Shown here in pieces: positions 1 through 7,453 of a stretch of 64,000 nucleotides of DNA. The stretch is from Neisseria sp. KEM232. Lineage in GTDB: Bacteria > Pseudomonadota > Gammaproteobacteria > Burkholderiales > Neisseriaceae. How positions within the stretch are numbered: the first letter of the stretch is position 1; each line of letters begins with the position of its first letter. The DNA is taken from NCBI RefSeq assembly GCF_002237445.1, contig NZ_CP022527.1, positions 868,001 through 932,000 on the forward strand, read 5' to 3'. Under the pieces are notes generated by a model that was not told the DNA's origin, did not search any database, and saw only the letters and a program-made list of their open reading frames with translations. A program made the position numbers and the translations under genes.

Positions 1-752
1 CCCATGTCGAGCATGTAGACGGTGTCGCCCGCCAGCACGTCGGGCACTTGGCCGCCGACGATTTGGTGCGCCAGCCCTTCGGCCAGCGCGGTTTTGCCCA
101 CGCCCGCCTCGCCGACGAGCAGCGGGTTGTTTTTGCGGCGGCGGCACAAAACCTGCACCAGCCGCTCCATTTCGGCTTTGCGGCCGATCAGCGGGTCGAT
201 GCGTCCGGCGCGCACTTCGGCGTTGAGGTTGACGGTGTATTTGGCCAGCGCGTCGCCGCCTACGGCGGGTGCGGCTTCGTCTTCTTCGTTTTCAGACGGC
301 CTCTGCACCTCTTCGCCGGTTTCGCCGTGGGCGAGATAGCGCAGGATTTCCACGCGGCCGACGGATTGCAGTTGCAGGAAATACACGGCGGGACAGTCTT
401 TCTCGCCCATCATCGACACCAGCACGTCGACCGGGCGCACTTCGCGTTTTTCCACCGACTGCGCGTGGATAATCGCCCGCTGCATCACGCGCTGGAAGCC
501 GAGCGTGGGCTGGGTGTCGGTTTTGTCAAGCAGACCGGCGGGCAGCATGGGCGTGTTGTCCTGTATGCTGCTCAAAAGCTGGCCGGAGAGCACGTCCAAA
601 TCCACATGCAGCGCTTCAAGCACTTTCTGCACTTCGTCCGACTGCTCCAACAATGCCAGCAGGAGCTGTTCGAGCGTAATCATCTCGTAGCTGCGCGCGC
701 GGGCGTCGGCGTAAAGCTCCTGCAAAATCTGTTCCAAAGCATCCGAAATCAT
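1..752 (-). CDS. clpA: ClpA, ATP-binding subunit of ClpAP protease (5' part; runs off window)
   Basis: Unfoldase that feeds substrates to the ClpP peptidase in the cytoplasm. About 250 N-terminal residues are present. The start is MISDALEQ, followed by the double Clp-N repeat (about residues 1-145), an acidic linker that includes a DUS-encoded RPSEN, and the beginning of the D1 AAA+ module with IGRKAEMERL and Walker A GEAGVGKT. The ATG overlaps the clpS stop as ATGA, so the two are translationally coupled. The C-terminal part lies beyond position 1. Confidence 0.95.
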   Translation of the reverse strand, partial: MISDALEQILQELYADARARSYEMITLEQLLLALLEQSDEVQKVLEALHVDLDVLSGQLLSSIQDNTPMLPAGLLDKTDTQPTLGFQRVMQRAIIHAQSVEKREVRPVDVLVSMMGEKDCPAVYFLQLQSVGRVEILRYLAHGETGEEVQRPSENEEDEAAPAVGGDALAKYTVNLNAEVRAGRIDPLIGRKAEMERLVQVLCRRRKNNPLLVGEAGVGKTALAEGLAHQIVGGQVPDVLAGDTVYMLDM

Positions 753-1093
753 GAAACCTCCTCTATCGTACATTTGAGCGGGAAACCCGCATCGGCGGCG
801 CGGCTGTGCACCTGCATCTGCTTGGTTTGCGCCACGTCGCGCGTGTAGGTGCCGCAAAGGCCTTTGCCCTCGTGGTGCACCAAGAGCATCACGGCCACGG
901 CGCGCTCCTCGGGCAGCATAAATACTTCGGTAAGTATCTTCACCACGAAATCCATGGTGGTGTAGTCGTCGTTAATCAGGAAAACGCCGTATTGGCGCGG
1001 CGGACGCAGTTTCAGGGCGCTGCCGCCTTCCGATTGTTGGTGCTGTGTTCCCATAGGGCAGGTCTTCTTGTCGGTGTGGTCGAATCCGCCCAT
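749..1093 (-). CDS. clpS: ClpS, ClpA adaptor for N-end rule substrates
   Basis: Small adaptor that binds the ClpA N-domain and delivers proteins with destabilising N-termini. The 114-residue product carries the family core: QYGVFLINDDYTTMDFVV (the D-D-Y-T-T-M segment lines the substrate pocket), then VMLLVHHEGKGLCGTYTRDVAQTK. The N-terminal 25 residues are variable. I used the ATG at 1093, which has an AGG eight bases upstream; Met14 at 1054 is an alternative. It is the first gene of a clpS-clpA operon. Confidence 0.93.
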   Translation of the reverse strand: MGGFDHTDKKTCPMGTQHQQSEGGSALKLRPPRQYGVFLINDDYTTMDFVVKILTEVFMLPEERAVAVMLLVHHEGKGLCGTYTRDVAQTKQMQVHSRAADAGFPLKCTIEEVS

Positions 1094-1328
1094 ATATTGC
1101 CTGCGGCCGCGTTTTTCAATCTTTCAGACGGCCTGTGCGCCCGCAGCGGCAATGAAATAAGAATAATTATCTTATCACAGACAAATCACGTCCGCCCGCC
1201 GATTTGCACAAGAAACGGCAATAATTTGACATCCGTCAGACCCTACTCTTTTCAGACGGCCTCCATTACAATCCGTCCGCCATATCCTCGTTTCACAAGC
1301 CAAATACCAACAGCCTCCAATACGTTAA

Positions 1329-1357
1329 AGGCCGTCTGAAAACCTTTCAGACGGCCT
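1329..1357. repeat. Inverted DUS pair
   Basis: AGGCCGTCTGAA and its reverse complement face each other with a few bases between, in the gap between divergent clpS and the gene at 1376. It can fold as a hairpin, but no gene ends just before it on either strand. It is therefore more likely an uptake signal than a working terminator. Confidence 0.7.
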
Positions 1358-1375
1358 CAAACACGAAAGCCCCTC

Positions 1376-1963
1376 ATGCTATACGCCCTCTACCCGCACA
1401 AAAAAACCGACATATTAAGCATCGACTGGACATCGGAAAACTACGATCTGCTAGACCAAGAAGGCTGGCTGGACACCCAGTCAGTGCAACTGAAATTCAA
1501 CCTGAAAGCAGGCAAACCCCCCGCCGCACTCAACCGTTACGACATCATTTTCCATTTGGGGTATTTAATCATCAGCCAAAAAGTCAAAACCCTTTTGCAG
1601 CCCGAAGCCGAGCGGCGCTGGGTGCAGTTTTTAGGCATTGCCATCAACGGGCACGGCGTATCCGATGATTTCTTCGCCCTGCACGTTACCAACCACGAAC
1701 ACGCCACCGATTTTTCCCGCAGCGTTTACGAAAAAACGGGCTTTGACGGCTGCGAAGAATACGAATTTGACGTGCAGCAGCTTAAAGACGCATTTGACTG
1801 GGACGTATCCATCGTCGCAGACGCCGATTACCCCACGCAAACCATCGTCAGCGGCGATTTGTGCCGACGGCTGATGCAGGCGGGCTTGAAAAACACCGTC
1901 CGCTTTTACCACCGCATCGACAACCGCGACGCGGAACAATCCGTATGGCTTGCCAGCGAGTAG
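1376..1963 (+). CDS. Conserved-looking protein of unknown function, possibly immunity-like
   Basis: Encodes 195 residues with no signal peptide or membrane segment. It is rich in Asp, Tyr and Phe, as expected of a soluble alpha/beta protein (for example RYDIIFHLGYLIISQKVK and DDFFALHVTNHEHATDFS). The overall look resembles immunity proteins of polymorphic toxin systems, such as the Imm11/DUF1629 type. This is an impression, not a match I can prove. It sits directly before the repeat-bounded gene at 2033 and close to the toxin-type Hint domain in mfd, which is the only contextual support. Otherwise unassigned. Confidence 0.6.
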   Translation: MLYALYPHKKTDILSIDWTSENYDLLDQEGWLDTQSVQLKFNLKAGKPPAALNRYDIIFHLGYLIISQKVKTLLQPEAERRWVQFLGIAINGHGVSDDFFALHVTNHEHATDFSRSVYEKTGFDGCEEYEFDVQQLKDAFDWDVSIVADADYPTQTIVSGDLCRRLMQAGLKNTVRFYHRIDNRDAEQSVWLASE

Positions 1964-1973
1964 TTCAGCCATC

Positions 1974-2006
1974 CATGCCCGACAAAACACCGATAAACCC
2001 GACAAC
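1974..2006. repeat. Left copy of a direct repeat flanking the 2033 gene
   Basis: The 21 bases beginning catgcccgacaaaacacc recur exactly at 3113. The following dozen bases are similar (about 30 of 33 identical overall). The two copies are about 1.14 kb apart and bracket the gene at 2033..3082. Confidence 0.75.
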
Positions 2007-2032
2007 CGCCCGTTATCGAGAAAGACCAACCC

Positions 2033-3082
2033 ATGCCCCACACCCCTGAACCAGGCACCGTTTACGCCGTCCATTCGCCGCTCGACCAACGCTGGCATGC
2101 CTACCAGCTTGTCCACGCCGTTTCCGCGAAAGCCAACAAACGCAGCCATGTCCATATTTGGGAGATGCAGGGCGCGTTTGCGCGTTTGGAAGACATCGTA
2201 TTAGGCAAACTCAAACACGCGCCTGCTTACATCTTGGCGCACGACCCCGCCCCGCGCCTGCCGATTAAAAGCTATATGGGTAAAATCCCTGCTGACCATA
2301 TTCCGCTGGGCGTACTGCCCCTGCCCGGCGACGAACCGCCTAACTCCTACTGCGGCGACATCAACTGCTTCCCCTTCGTGCCCGAAGCAGCGCATATAAC
2401 GGATGCCGCAGACATTGAGCAAGCGCATTACCGCAGCCAAGAAACCGCCCCGTTCGACTGCGCCGCCTTCGCCCGACAATACCCGAAAATGCGCGTGCTG
2501 TCCCTGTTCGATTCCGAAATCGCCCACTTCGCCGCCCTCGCGCAACTGCCCGAACTGCGCAGCCTCACCCTTATCCGCTGCTTCCCGCTCGGCGGCGGCC
2601 TGCCCGATTTGTCCGCGCTGCCGCATCTCAATTTCCTGTGGATAAGCGGTTTTCCCTATGCCGCAGGCAGCGCACTCAAAGCCCAAGCAAAAAAACTGCC
2701 GCAGCTGGGCTACGAAATCACGGGTTTGCGCAAACCCGAATGGTATGCCGCCAACCGCGACAACCCGCTCGCCGCCCTTGCCGATGCCGAACACATCCGC
2801 GCCGCCGATGCCAAAGCCGCCGCCAAAATCTACACAGGCAGCCTAAAAACGGCTCTCGCCCTGCCCGCCGACGGCTTTCAGACGGCCTTGGAACAGCTTG
2901 CCGCCCAATACGCCGCCGCGTTCAACGGACTCAACGCCCAACGCGGCTGGATAGAAACCGAAGAACGCGAAACCCTGTGCGATGCGTTTCACACCCTTGC
3001 CCGCCTCGCCGCCGAAACCGTCGGCGCAAGCGCGGATGCCGACGCGCTGCAAGCCGCGTTGGACAAAGCGCGCGATTGGTAA
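2033..3082 (+). CDS. Leucine-rich-repeat-like protein of unknown function
   Basis: Encodes 349 residues without signal peptide or membrane segment. Residues about 150-235 contain two to three degenerate leucine-rich units: MRVLSLFDSEIAHFAALAQL, LPELRSLTLIRC and LSALPHLNFLWISGF. The N-terminal third (GTVYAVHSPLDQRWHAYQLV onward) could be a small beta domain as in Imm26-like proteins. The C-terminal third is Ala-rich and helical. It starts about 70 bp after the preceding gene and is enclosed by direct repeats at 1974 and 3113, which suggests it arrived as a unit. Function unknown; an immunity or protein-binding role is speculative. Confidence 0.6.
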   Translation: MPHTPEPGTVYAVHSPLDQRWHAYQLVHAVSAKANKRSHVHIWEMQGAFARLEDIVLGKLKHAPAYILAHDPAPRLPIKSYMGKIPADHIPLGVLPLPGDEPPNSYCGDINCFPFVPEAAHITDAADIEQAHYRSQETAPFDCAAFARQYPKMRVLSLFDSEIAHFAALAQLPELRSLTLIRCFPLGGGLPDLSALPHLNFLWISGFPYAAGSALKAQAKKLPQLGYEITGLRKPEWYAANRDNPLAALADAEHIRAADAKAAAKIYTGSLKTALALPADGFQTALEQLAAQYAAAFNGLNAQRGWIETEERETLCDAFHTLARLAAETVGASADADALQAALDKARDW

Positions 3083-3103
3083 AGGCAGCCTGAAAGCCGT
3101 AGC

Positions 3104-3166
3104 TCGGGCATTCATGCCCGACAAAACACCGATTAATCCAACAACGTCGGGCATCCATGCCCGACC
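3104..3166. repeat. Palindromic tcgggcat/atgcccga repeats and right direct-repeat copy
   Basis: Two palindromes of the form tcgggcatNcatgcccga lie about 43 bp apart. The first runs into the direct repeat shared with 1974. A third half-site lies at the left copy. A king-type DUS variant, AGGCAGCCTGAA, precedes them at about 3085. They resemble short dispersed repeats rather than a regulator site, because copies flank a gene. Confidence 0.6.
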
Positions 3167-3188
3167 TACATTTTCAATCCCAAAAACC

Positions 3189-6100
3189 ATGACCCACCCC
3201 CTTCCCACAAAATCCGCCCCGCGCGTGCGCTGGCTGAACCTTACCGCCGGCAGCCTGCCGTATTTTTTAACACAAAACCTGCCGCCCAAAACGCTGAAAA
3301 TCGTGTTTACGCCCGATGCGGAGAGTGCGTTGCGGCTGCAAACGGCGTGGCAGTTTTTCCGACCGCAGGACAACGCGCTGTTTCTGCCCGACTGGGAAAC
3401 GCTGCCCTATGAGCGTTTTTCGCCGCATCAGGATTTGGTGTCGGAGCGGCTGTCGGTGTTGTGGCAGCTGAAAAACGGTTTGGCGGATGTGTTGTTCGTA
3501 CCGGTTGCCACGGCGATGCAGAAGCTGCCACCCGTGCCGTTTCTGGCGGGGCGCACGTTTTGGCTGAAAACGGGGCAGACTTTGGATATAGGCCGTCTGA
3601 AAACCGATTTGGTGGATGCGGGTTACAACCATGTTTCCCATGTTGTCGCGGCGGGTGAGTTTGCCGTGCGCGGCGGGATTGTCGATTTATTCCCAATGGG
3701 CAGCGAGATGCCATACCGCATCGATTTGTTCGACGATGAAATCGACAGCATCAAAACCTTTGACCCCGACAGCCAGCGCACCATCGCGCCCGTATCGGAA
3801 ATCCGCCTGCTGCCCGCGCACGAGTTTCCCACCGACGATGCGGCGCAAAAAATCTTCCGCAGCCGTTTCCGCGAGGAAGTGAACGGCAATCCGAACGCGG
3901 CGGCGGTGTACAAAGCCGTGAGCGGCGGGCAGTTTGGCGCGGGGGTGGAATATTATCTGCCGCTGTTTTTTGAAGGGGGCTGCGCGACGCTGTTTGACTA
4001 CATCGGCGGCGACGCGCTGGCGGTGTGCGTGGGCGATGTGCACGCCGAGGCGCGGCGGTTTGAGGCGGAGGTGAAATCGCGTTTCCAGATGGCGCAGGGC
4101 GACGAAACCTATCCGCCGCTGCCGCCGCAGCATCTGTATTTGGCGGCAGACCAGTTTTCAGGCTGCCTGAAAGCCTATCCGCAGATTCTGCCCGAGCTGG
4201 GCGGCGCGGCGTTTGCGTTGCCAAATGTGGCGGTGAACCGCCAAGCCGAGCAGCCTTTGCAGGCCTTGCAGGATTTTCAGGCTGCCTTTGAAGGACGGAT
4301 TTTGCTGTGCGCCGAAAGTTTGGGACGGCGCGAAACCATGCTCGGCTTCTTGCAACAAAACGGCTTGAAGGCCAAACCGGTGTCCGACTGGCAGGCGTTT
4401 TTGAATGACGATGCACCACTGTGCATCACAGTAACGTCATTGACACACGGTTTTCAACTGCCGTTCGATGCAGCGGAATGCCTTCCCAACAGCCATGCCT
4501 GCTTTGTGGCGGGCACACTGGTGCATACTGACAAAGACCTTGTTCCCATCGACCAAATCAAAGTCGGCGATATGGTCTTGTCGCGCGATGAGAATAACCC
4601 CGACGGCGAAAACGCCTACAAGCGCGTACTTTCCACCTTCAAATCGGCAGAAAAACAGCGGATTATTTATCAGAGTTATATTACAGAAGACGGATATGGC
4701 TATCTGTTCTGCACCGAAGACCACCCGTTTTGGGCGGACAGGCTGATTGATCAAGAGATTGATATTGATGAAAACGGTAGGAAAATACTGCACCGCGAAC
4801 CGGTAGGCTGGACACCTGCGCTGGAATTGGAAGGAACGGAACGTCATTTTTTACGAACATTTGATGACATTCTGGTTGGTGTTGGTACATTTGAAGATTC
4901 TGCAAAATTATTAGGCACTGCCTTTCCCGACCCCGACTGTCAAGTTGTTCTTCTGTATAATCCCAGCGATGCAGCTGGTATCATTGATTTTAGTGCGGGG
5001 CGGCCTGTGATTGTTGATGATGAAACTCTCGGCCTTCTATTGCCCACCGAAGAATGCAGCGATACGTTGATGACGGAGAAAAGCCGTGCCATGTCGGAGA
5101 ATTTTAAGGCGGCTATTAAAGATGCTGACAGGTCTTATATTGGTGGATACCATCAGGAATATCACGACTATGTTTATAACATTGAAGTGGAGGACTATCA
5201 CACTTATTTTGTCGGTCATACGGGTATTTGGGTGCACAACTGCGCCCCATCCACCACGGAGCGGGCTGTAAACGCCATCGCCCTCATCACCGAATCCGAT
5301 CTCTACCAATACGTCGCCAAAAGCCGCAGCAGCACGCGCCGCAAGAAGCATGCCGCCGTTTCAGACGGCCTGTTGCGCGACCTGGCCGAAATCAGCATCG
5401 GCGACCCCGTTGTCCACGAAGAACACGGCATCGGGCGCTATATGGGCTTGGTGTCTATGGACTTGGGCGGCGAAGCGCAGGAGATGATGTTGCTCGAATA
5501 CGCAGGCGAAGCGCAGCTTTATGTGCCTGTTTCGCAACTACATTTAATCAGCCGCTACTCCGGCGCGGCGCATGAAAACGTGCAGCTGCACAAGCTCGGC
5601 AGCGCGGCATGGAACAAAGCCAAGCGCAAGGCCGCCGAAAAAGCCCGCGACACCGCCGCTGAGCTGCTCAACCTTTACGCCCGCCGCGCCGCGCAGGAAG
5701 GCTACAAATTCCAGTTTGACGAAGAAGGCTACCGCGCCTTTGCCGACGGCTTCGGCTACGAAGAAACCGAAGACCAAGCCGCCGCCATCGCCGCCGTGAT
5801 TGCCGATTTAACCCAAGCGCGCCCGATGGACAGGTTGGTGTGCGGCGACGTGGGCTTCGGCAAAACCGAAGTCGCCCTGCGCGCCGCCTTTGTTGCCGTG
5901 ATGGGCGGCAAACAAGTCGCCGTGCTCGCCCCGACCACGCTGCTGGTAGAACAGCACGCGCAGAATTTCGCCGACCGCTTTGCCGATTTCCCCGTGAAAG
6001 TCGCCCAGCTTTCGCGCTTCAACAGCAGCAAAGAAACCCGCGCCACGCTCGCAGGCATGGCAGACGGCACGGTGGACATTGTCATCGGCACGCATAAGCT

Positions 6101-7397
6101 GGTTCAGGACAATATTTCTTTTAAAAACCTAGGCTTGGTGATTATCGACGAAGAACACCGCTTCGGCGTACGCCAAAAAGAGCAGCTGAAAAAACTACGT
6201 GCCAACGTCGATATTCTCACCCTCACCGCCACGCCGATTCCGCGCACATTAAGCATGGCATTGGAAGGGCTGCGCGACTTCTCGCTGATTACCACCGCCC
6301 CCAGCCGCCGCCTTGCCGTGAAAACCTTTGTCAAACCGTTTAGCGAAGGCAGCGTACGCGAAGCCGTGTTGCGCGAACTCAAACGCGGCGGGCAGGTATT
6401 TTTCCTGCACAATGAAGTAGATACCATCGAAAACATGCGCGAGCGGCTGGAAACCCTGTTGCCCGAAGCCCGCATCGGCGTGGCGCACGGACAACTGCGC
6501 GAGCGCGAGTTGGAGCAAGTTATGCGCGACTTTTTGCAGCAACGATTCAACGTGTTGCTCTGTTCCACCATCATCGAAACCGGCATCGACATCCCCAACG
6601 CCAACACCATCATCATTAACCGCGCCGACAAATTCGGACTGGCGCAACTGCACCAGCTTCGCGGGCGCGTCGGCCGCAGCCACCACCAAGCCTACGCCTA
6701 CCTGCTAACGCCCGAATACATCACCAAAGACGCAGAAAAACGCCTCGACGCCATTGCGGCGGCAGACGAACTCGGCGCAGGTTTCACCCTCGCCATGCAG
6801 GATTTGGAAATCCGCGGCGCAGGCGAAATCCTCGGCGAAGGACAATCCGGCGAAATGATACAGGTCGGCTTCACGCTCTACACCGAAATGCTCAAACAAG
6901 CCGTGCGCGACCTCAAAAAAGGCCGCCAGCCCGATTTGGACGCGCCATTGGGCGTAACCACCGAAATCAAGCTGCACAGCCCCGCCCTGCTGCCCGAGGG
7001 CTACTGCCCCGACATCCACGAACGGCTGGTACTCTACAAACGCCTCGCCACCTGCGAAACCGAAGCCCAAATCAACGCCGTGCACGAAGAACTGGTTGAC
7101 CGCTTCGGACTGCCCGAACAACCCGTAACCACCCTGCTGGAAAGCCACCGCCTGCGCCTTGCCGCCAAAGCCTTGGGCATCACCGCGATTGATGCTTCAT
7201 CCGACGCGCTCACGCTCACCTTCGGCAAACACACCATGGTCGAGCCTGCCGATATTATTCTGCTGATGCAGAGCAATAAAAATTATCGTATGGCGGGCGC
7301 GGACAAGCTGCGCGTGAGCGCGGTGATGGAAGACATCGAAACACGCATCAAAACCGTGCGCGCCGTATTGAGAAAACTGGCGAACAAAGAAACCTAG
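3189..7397 (+). CDS. mfd: Mfd transcription-repair coupling factor containing an in-frame Hint/intein-like domain
   Basis: Mfd removes RNA polymerase stalled at DNA damage and recruits UvrA. The ATG at 3189 gives MTHPLPTKSAPRVRWL; an in-frame ATG at 2982 lies inside the upstream gene and is rejected. Residues 1-437 cover the UvrB-like D1-D3 region, 438-684 are the Hint insertion, and 685-1402 continue into the RNA-polymerase-interacting domain (DPVVHEEHGIGRYMGLV) and the RecG-like motor. Motor motifs are Walker A GDVGFGKTEVA, IDEEHRFGV and LRGRVGRS. The Hint-free length would be 1155 residues, close to the 1148 of E. coli Mfd. About 20 extra residues around the splice point (FDAAECLPNSHA before, CAPSTTER after) are not typical Mfd sequence. 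The frame is open throughout, so the gene may be functional, with or without splicing. Confidence 0.93.
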   Translation: MTHPLPTKSAPRVRWLNLTAGSLPYFLTQNLPPKTLKIVFTPDAESALRLQTAWQFFRPQDNALFLPDWETLPYERFSPHQDLVSERLSVLWQLKNGLADVLFVPVATAMQKLPPVPFLAGRTFWLKTGQTLDIGRLKTDLVDAGYNHVSHVVAAGEFAVRGGIVDLFPMGSEMPYRIDLFDDEIDSIKTFDPDSQRTIAPVSEIRLLPAHEFPTDDAAQKIFRSRFREEVNGNPNAAAVYKAVSGGQFGAGVEYYLPLFFEGGCATLFDYIGGDALAVCVGDVHAEARRFEAEVKSRFQMAQGDETYPPLPPQHLYLAADQFSGCLKAYPQILPELGGAAFALPNVAVNRQAEQPLQALQDFQAAFEGRILLCAESLGRRETMLGFLQQNGLKAKPVSDWQAFLNDDAPLCITVTSLTHGFQLPFDAAECLPNSHACFVAGTLVHTDKDLVPIDQIKVGDMVLSRDENNPDGENAYKRVLSTFKSAEKQRIIYQSYITEDGYGYLFCTEDHPFWADRLIDQEIDIDENGRKILHREPVGWTPALELEGTERHFLRTFDDILVGVGTFEDSAKLLGTAFPDPDCQVVLLYNPSDAAGIIDFSAGRPVIVDDETLGLLLPTEECSDTLMTEKSRAMSENFKAAIKDADRSYIGGYHQEYHDYVYNIEVEDYHTYFVGHTGIWVHNCAPSTTERAVNAIALITESDLYQYVAKSRSSTRRKKHAAVSDGLLRDLAEISIGDPVVHEEHGIGRYMGLVSMDLGGEAQEMMLLEYAGEAQLYVPVSQLHLISRYSGAAHENVQLHKLGSAAWNKAKRKAAEKARDTAAELLNLYARRAAQEGYKFQFDEEGYRAFADGFGYEETEDQAAAIAAVIADLTQARPMDRLVCGDVGFGKTEVALRAAFVAVMGGKQVAVLAPTTLLVEQHAQNFADRFADFPVKVAQLSRFNSSKETRATLAGMADGTVDIVIGTHKLVQDNISFKNLGLVIIDEEHRFGVRQKEQLKKLRANVDILTLTATPIPRTLSMALEGLRDFSLITTAPSRRLAVKTFVKPFSEGSVREAVLRELKRGGQVFFLHNEVDTIENMRERLETLLPEARIGVAHGQLRERELEQVMRDFLQQRFNVLLCSTIIETGIDIPNANTIIINRADKFGLAQLHQLRGRVGRSHHQAYAYLLTPEYITKDAEKRLDAIAAADELGAGFTLAMQDLEIRGAGEILGEGQSGEMIQVGFTLYTEMLKQAVRDLKKGRQPDLDAPLGVTTEIKLHSPALLPEGYCPDIHERLVLYKRLATCETEAQINAVHEELVDRFGLPEQPVTTLLESHRLRLAAKALGITAIDASSDALTLTFGKHTMVEPADIILLMQSNKNYRMAGADKLRVSAVMEDIETRIKTVRAVLRKLANKET
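4500..5240 (+). other. Hint domain (mini-intein / bacterial intein-like) inside mfd
   Basis: Covers 247 codons in the Mfd frame. Block A begins CFVAGTLVHT with the Cys1 nucleophile. Block B has the TxxH signature in CTEDHPFW. Block F is VEDYHTYFVGHTGIWVHN, ending in the His-Asn pair, and the next host residue is Cys (+1). All residues for canonical protein splicing are therefore present. I see no LAGLIDADG or HNH endonuclease motif. About 100 residues between blocks B and F are unassigned. The sequence style (CFVAGTLVHT, GIWVHN) is that of Hint domains in polymorphic toxins such as neisserial MafB, not of classical housekeeping inteins. Base composition differs: a hand count gives 22/60 G+C at 4861-4920 against 43/60 at 5641-5700 in mfd. 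Confidence 0.88.
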
Positions 7398-7404
7398 CAA
7401 ACAA

Positions 7405-7431
7405 AGGCCGTCTGAATCTTTCAGACGGCCT
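7405..7431. terminator. DUS-pair hairpin after mfd
   Basis: AGGCCGTCTGAA and its inverse with a very short loop, immediately after the mfd stop. Inverted DUS pairs commonly serve as terminators in Neisseria. There is no long T-run here, so termination may be partial and read into sbcB. Confidence 0.6.
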
Positions 7432-7453
7432 CAAGCCCAACCCACGTAAAACC

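Noticed and set aside
1155..1175. AT-rich imperfect palindrome upstream of clpS resembling a Fur box
   Set aside because: About four mismatches to the core and no iron-related gene next to it; likely a chance AT-rich promoter segment.
2982..3188. Upstream in-frame start giving a 1471-residue Mfd
   Set aside because: It begins inside the preceding gene and spans repeats; the homologous N-terminus begins at 3189.
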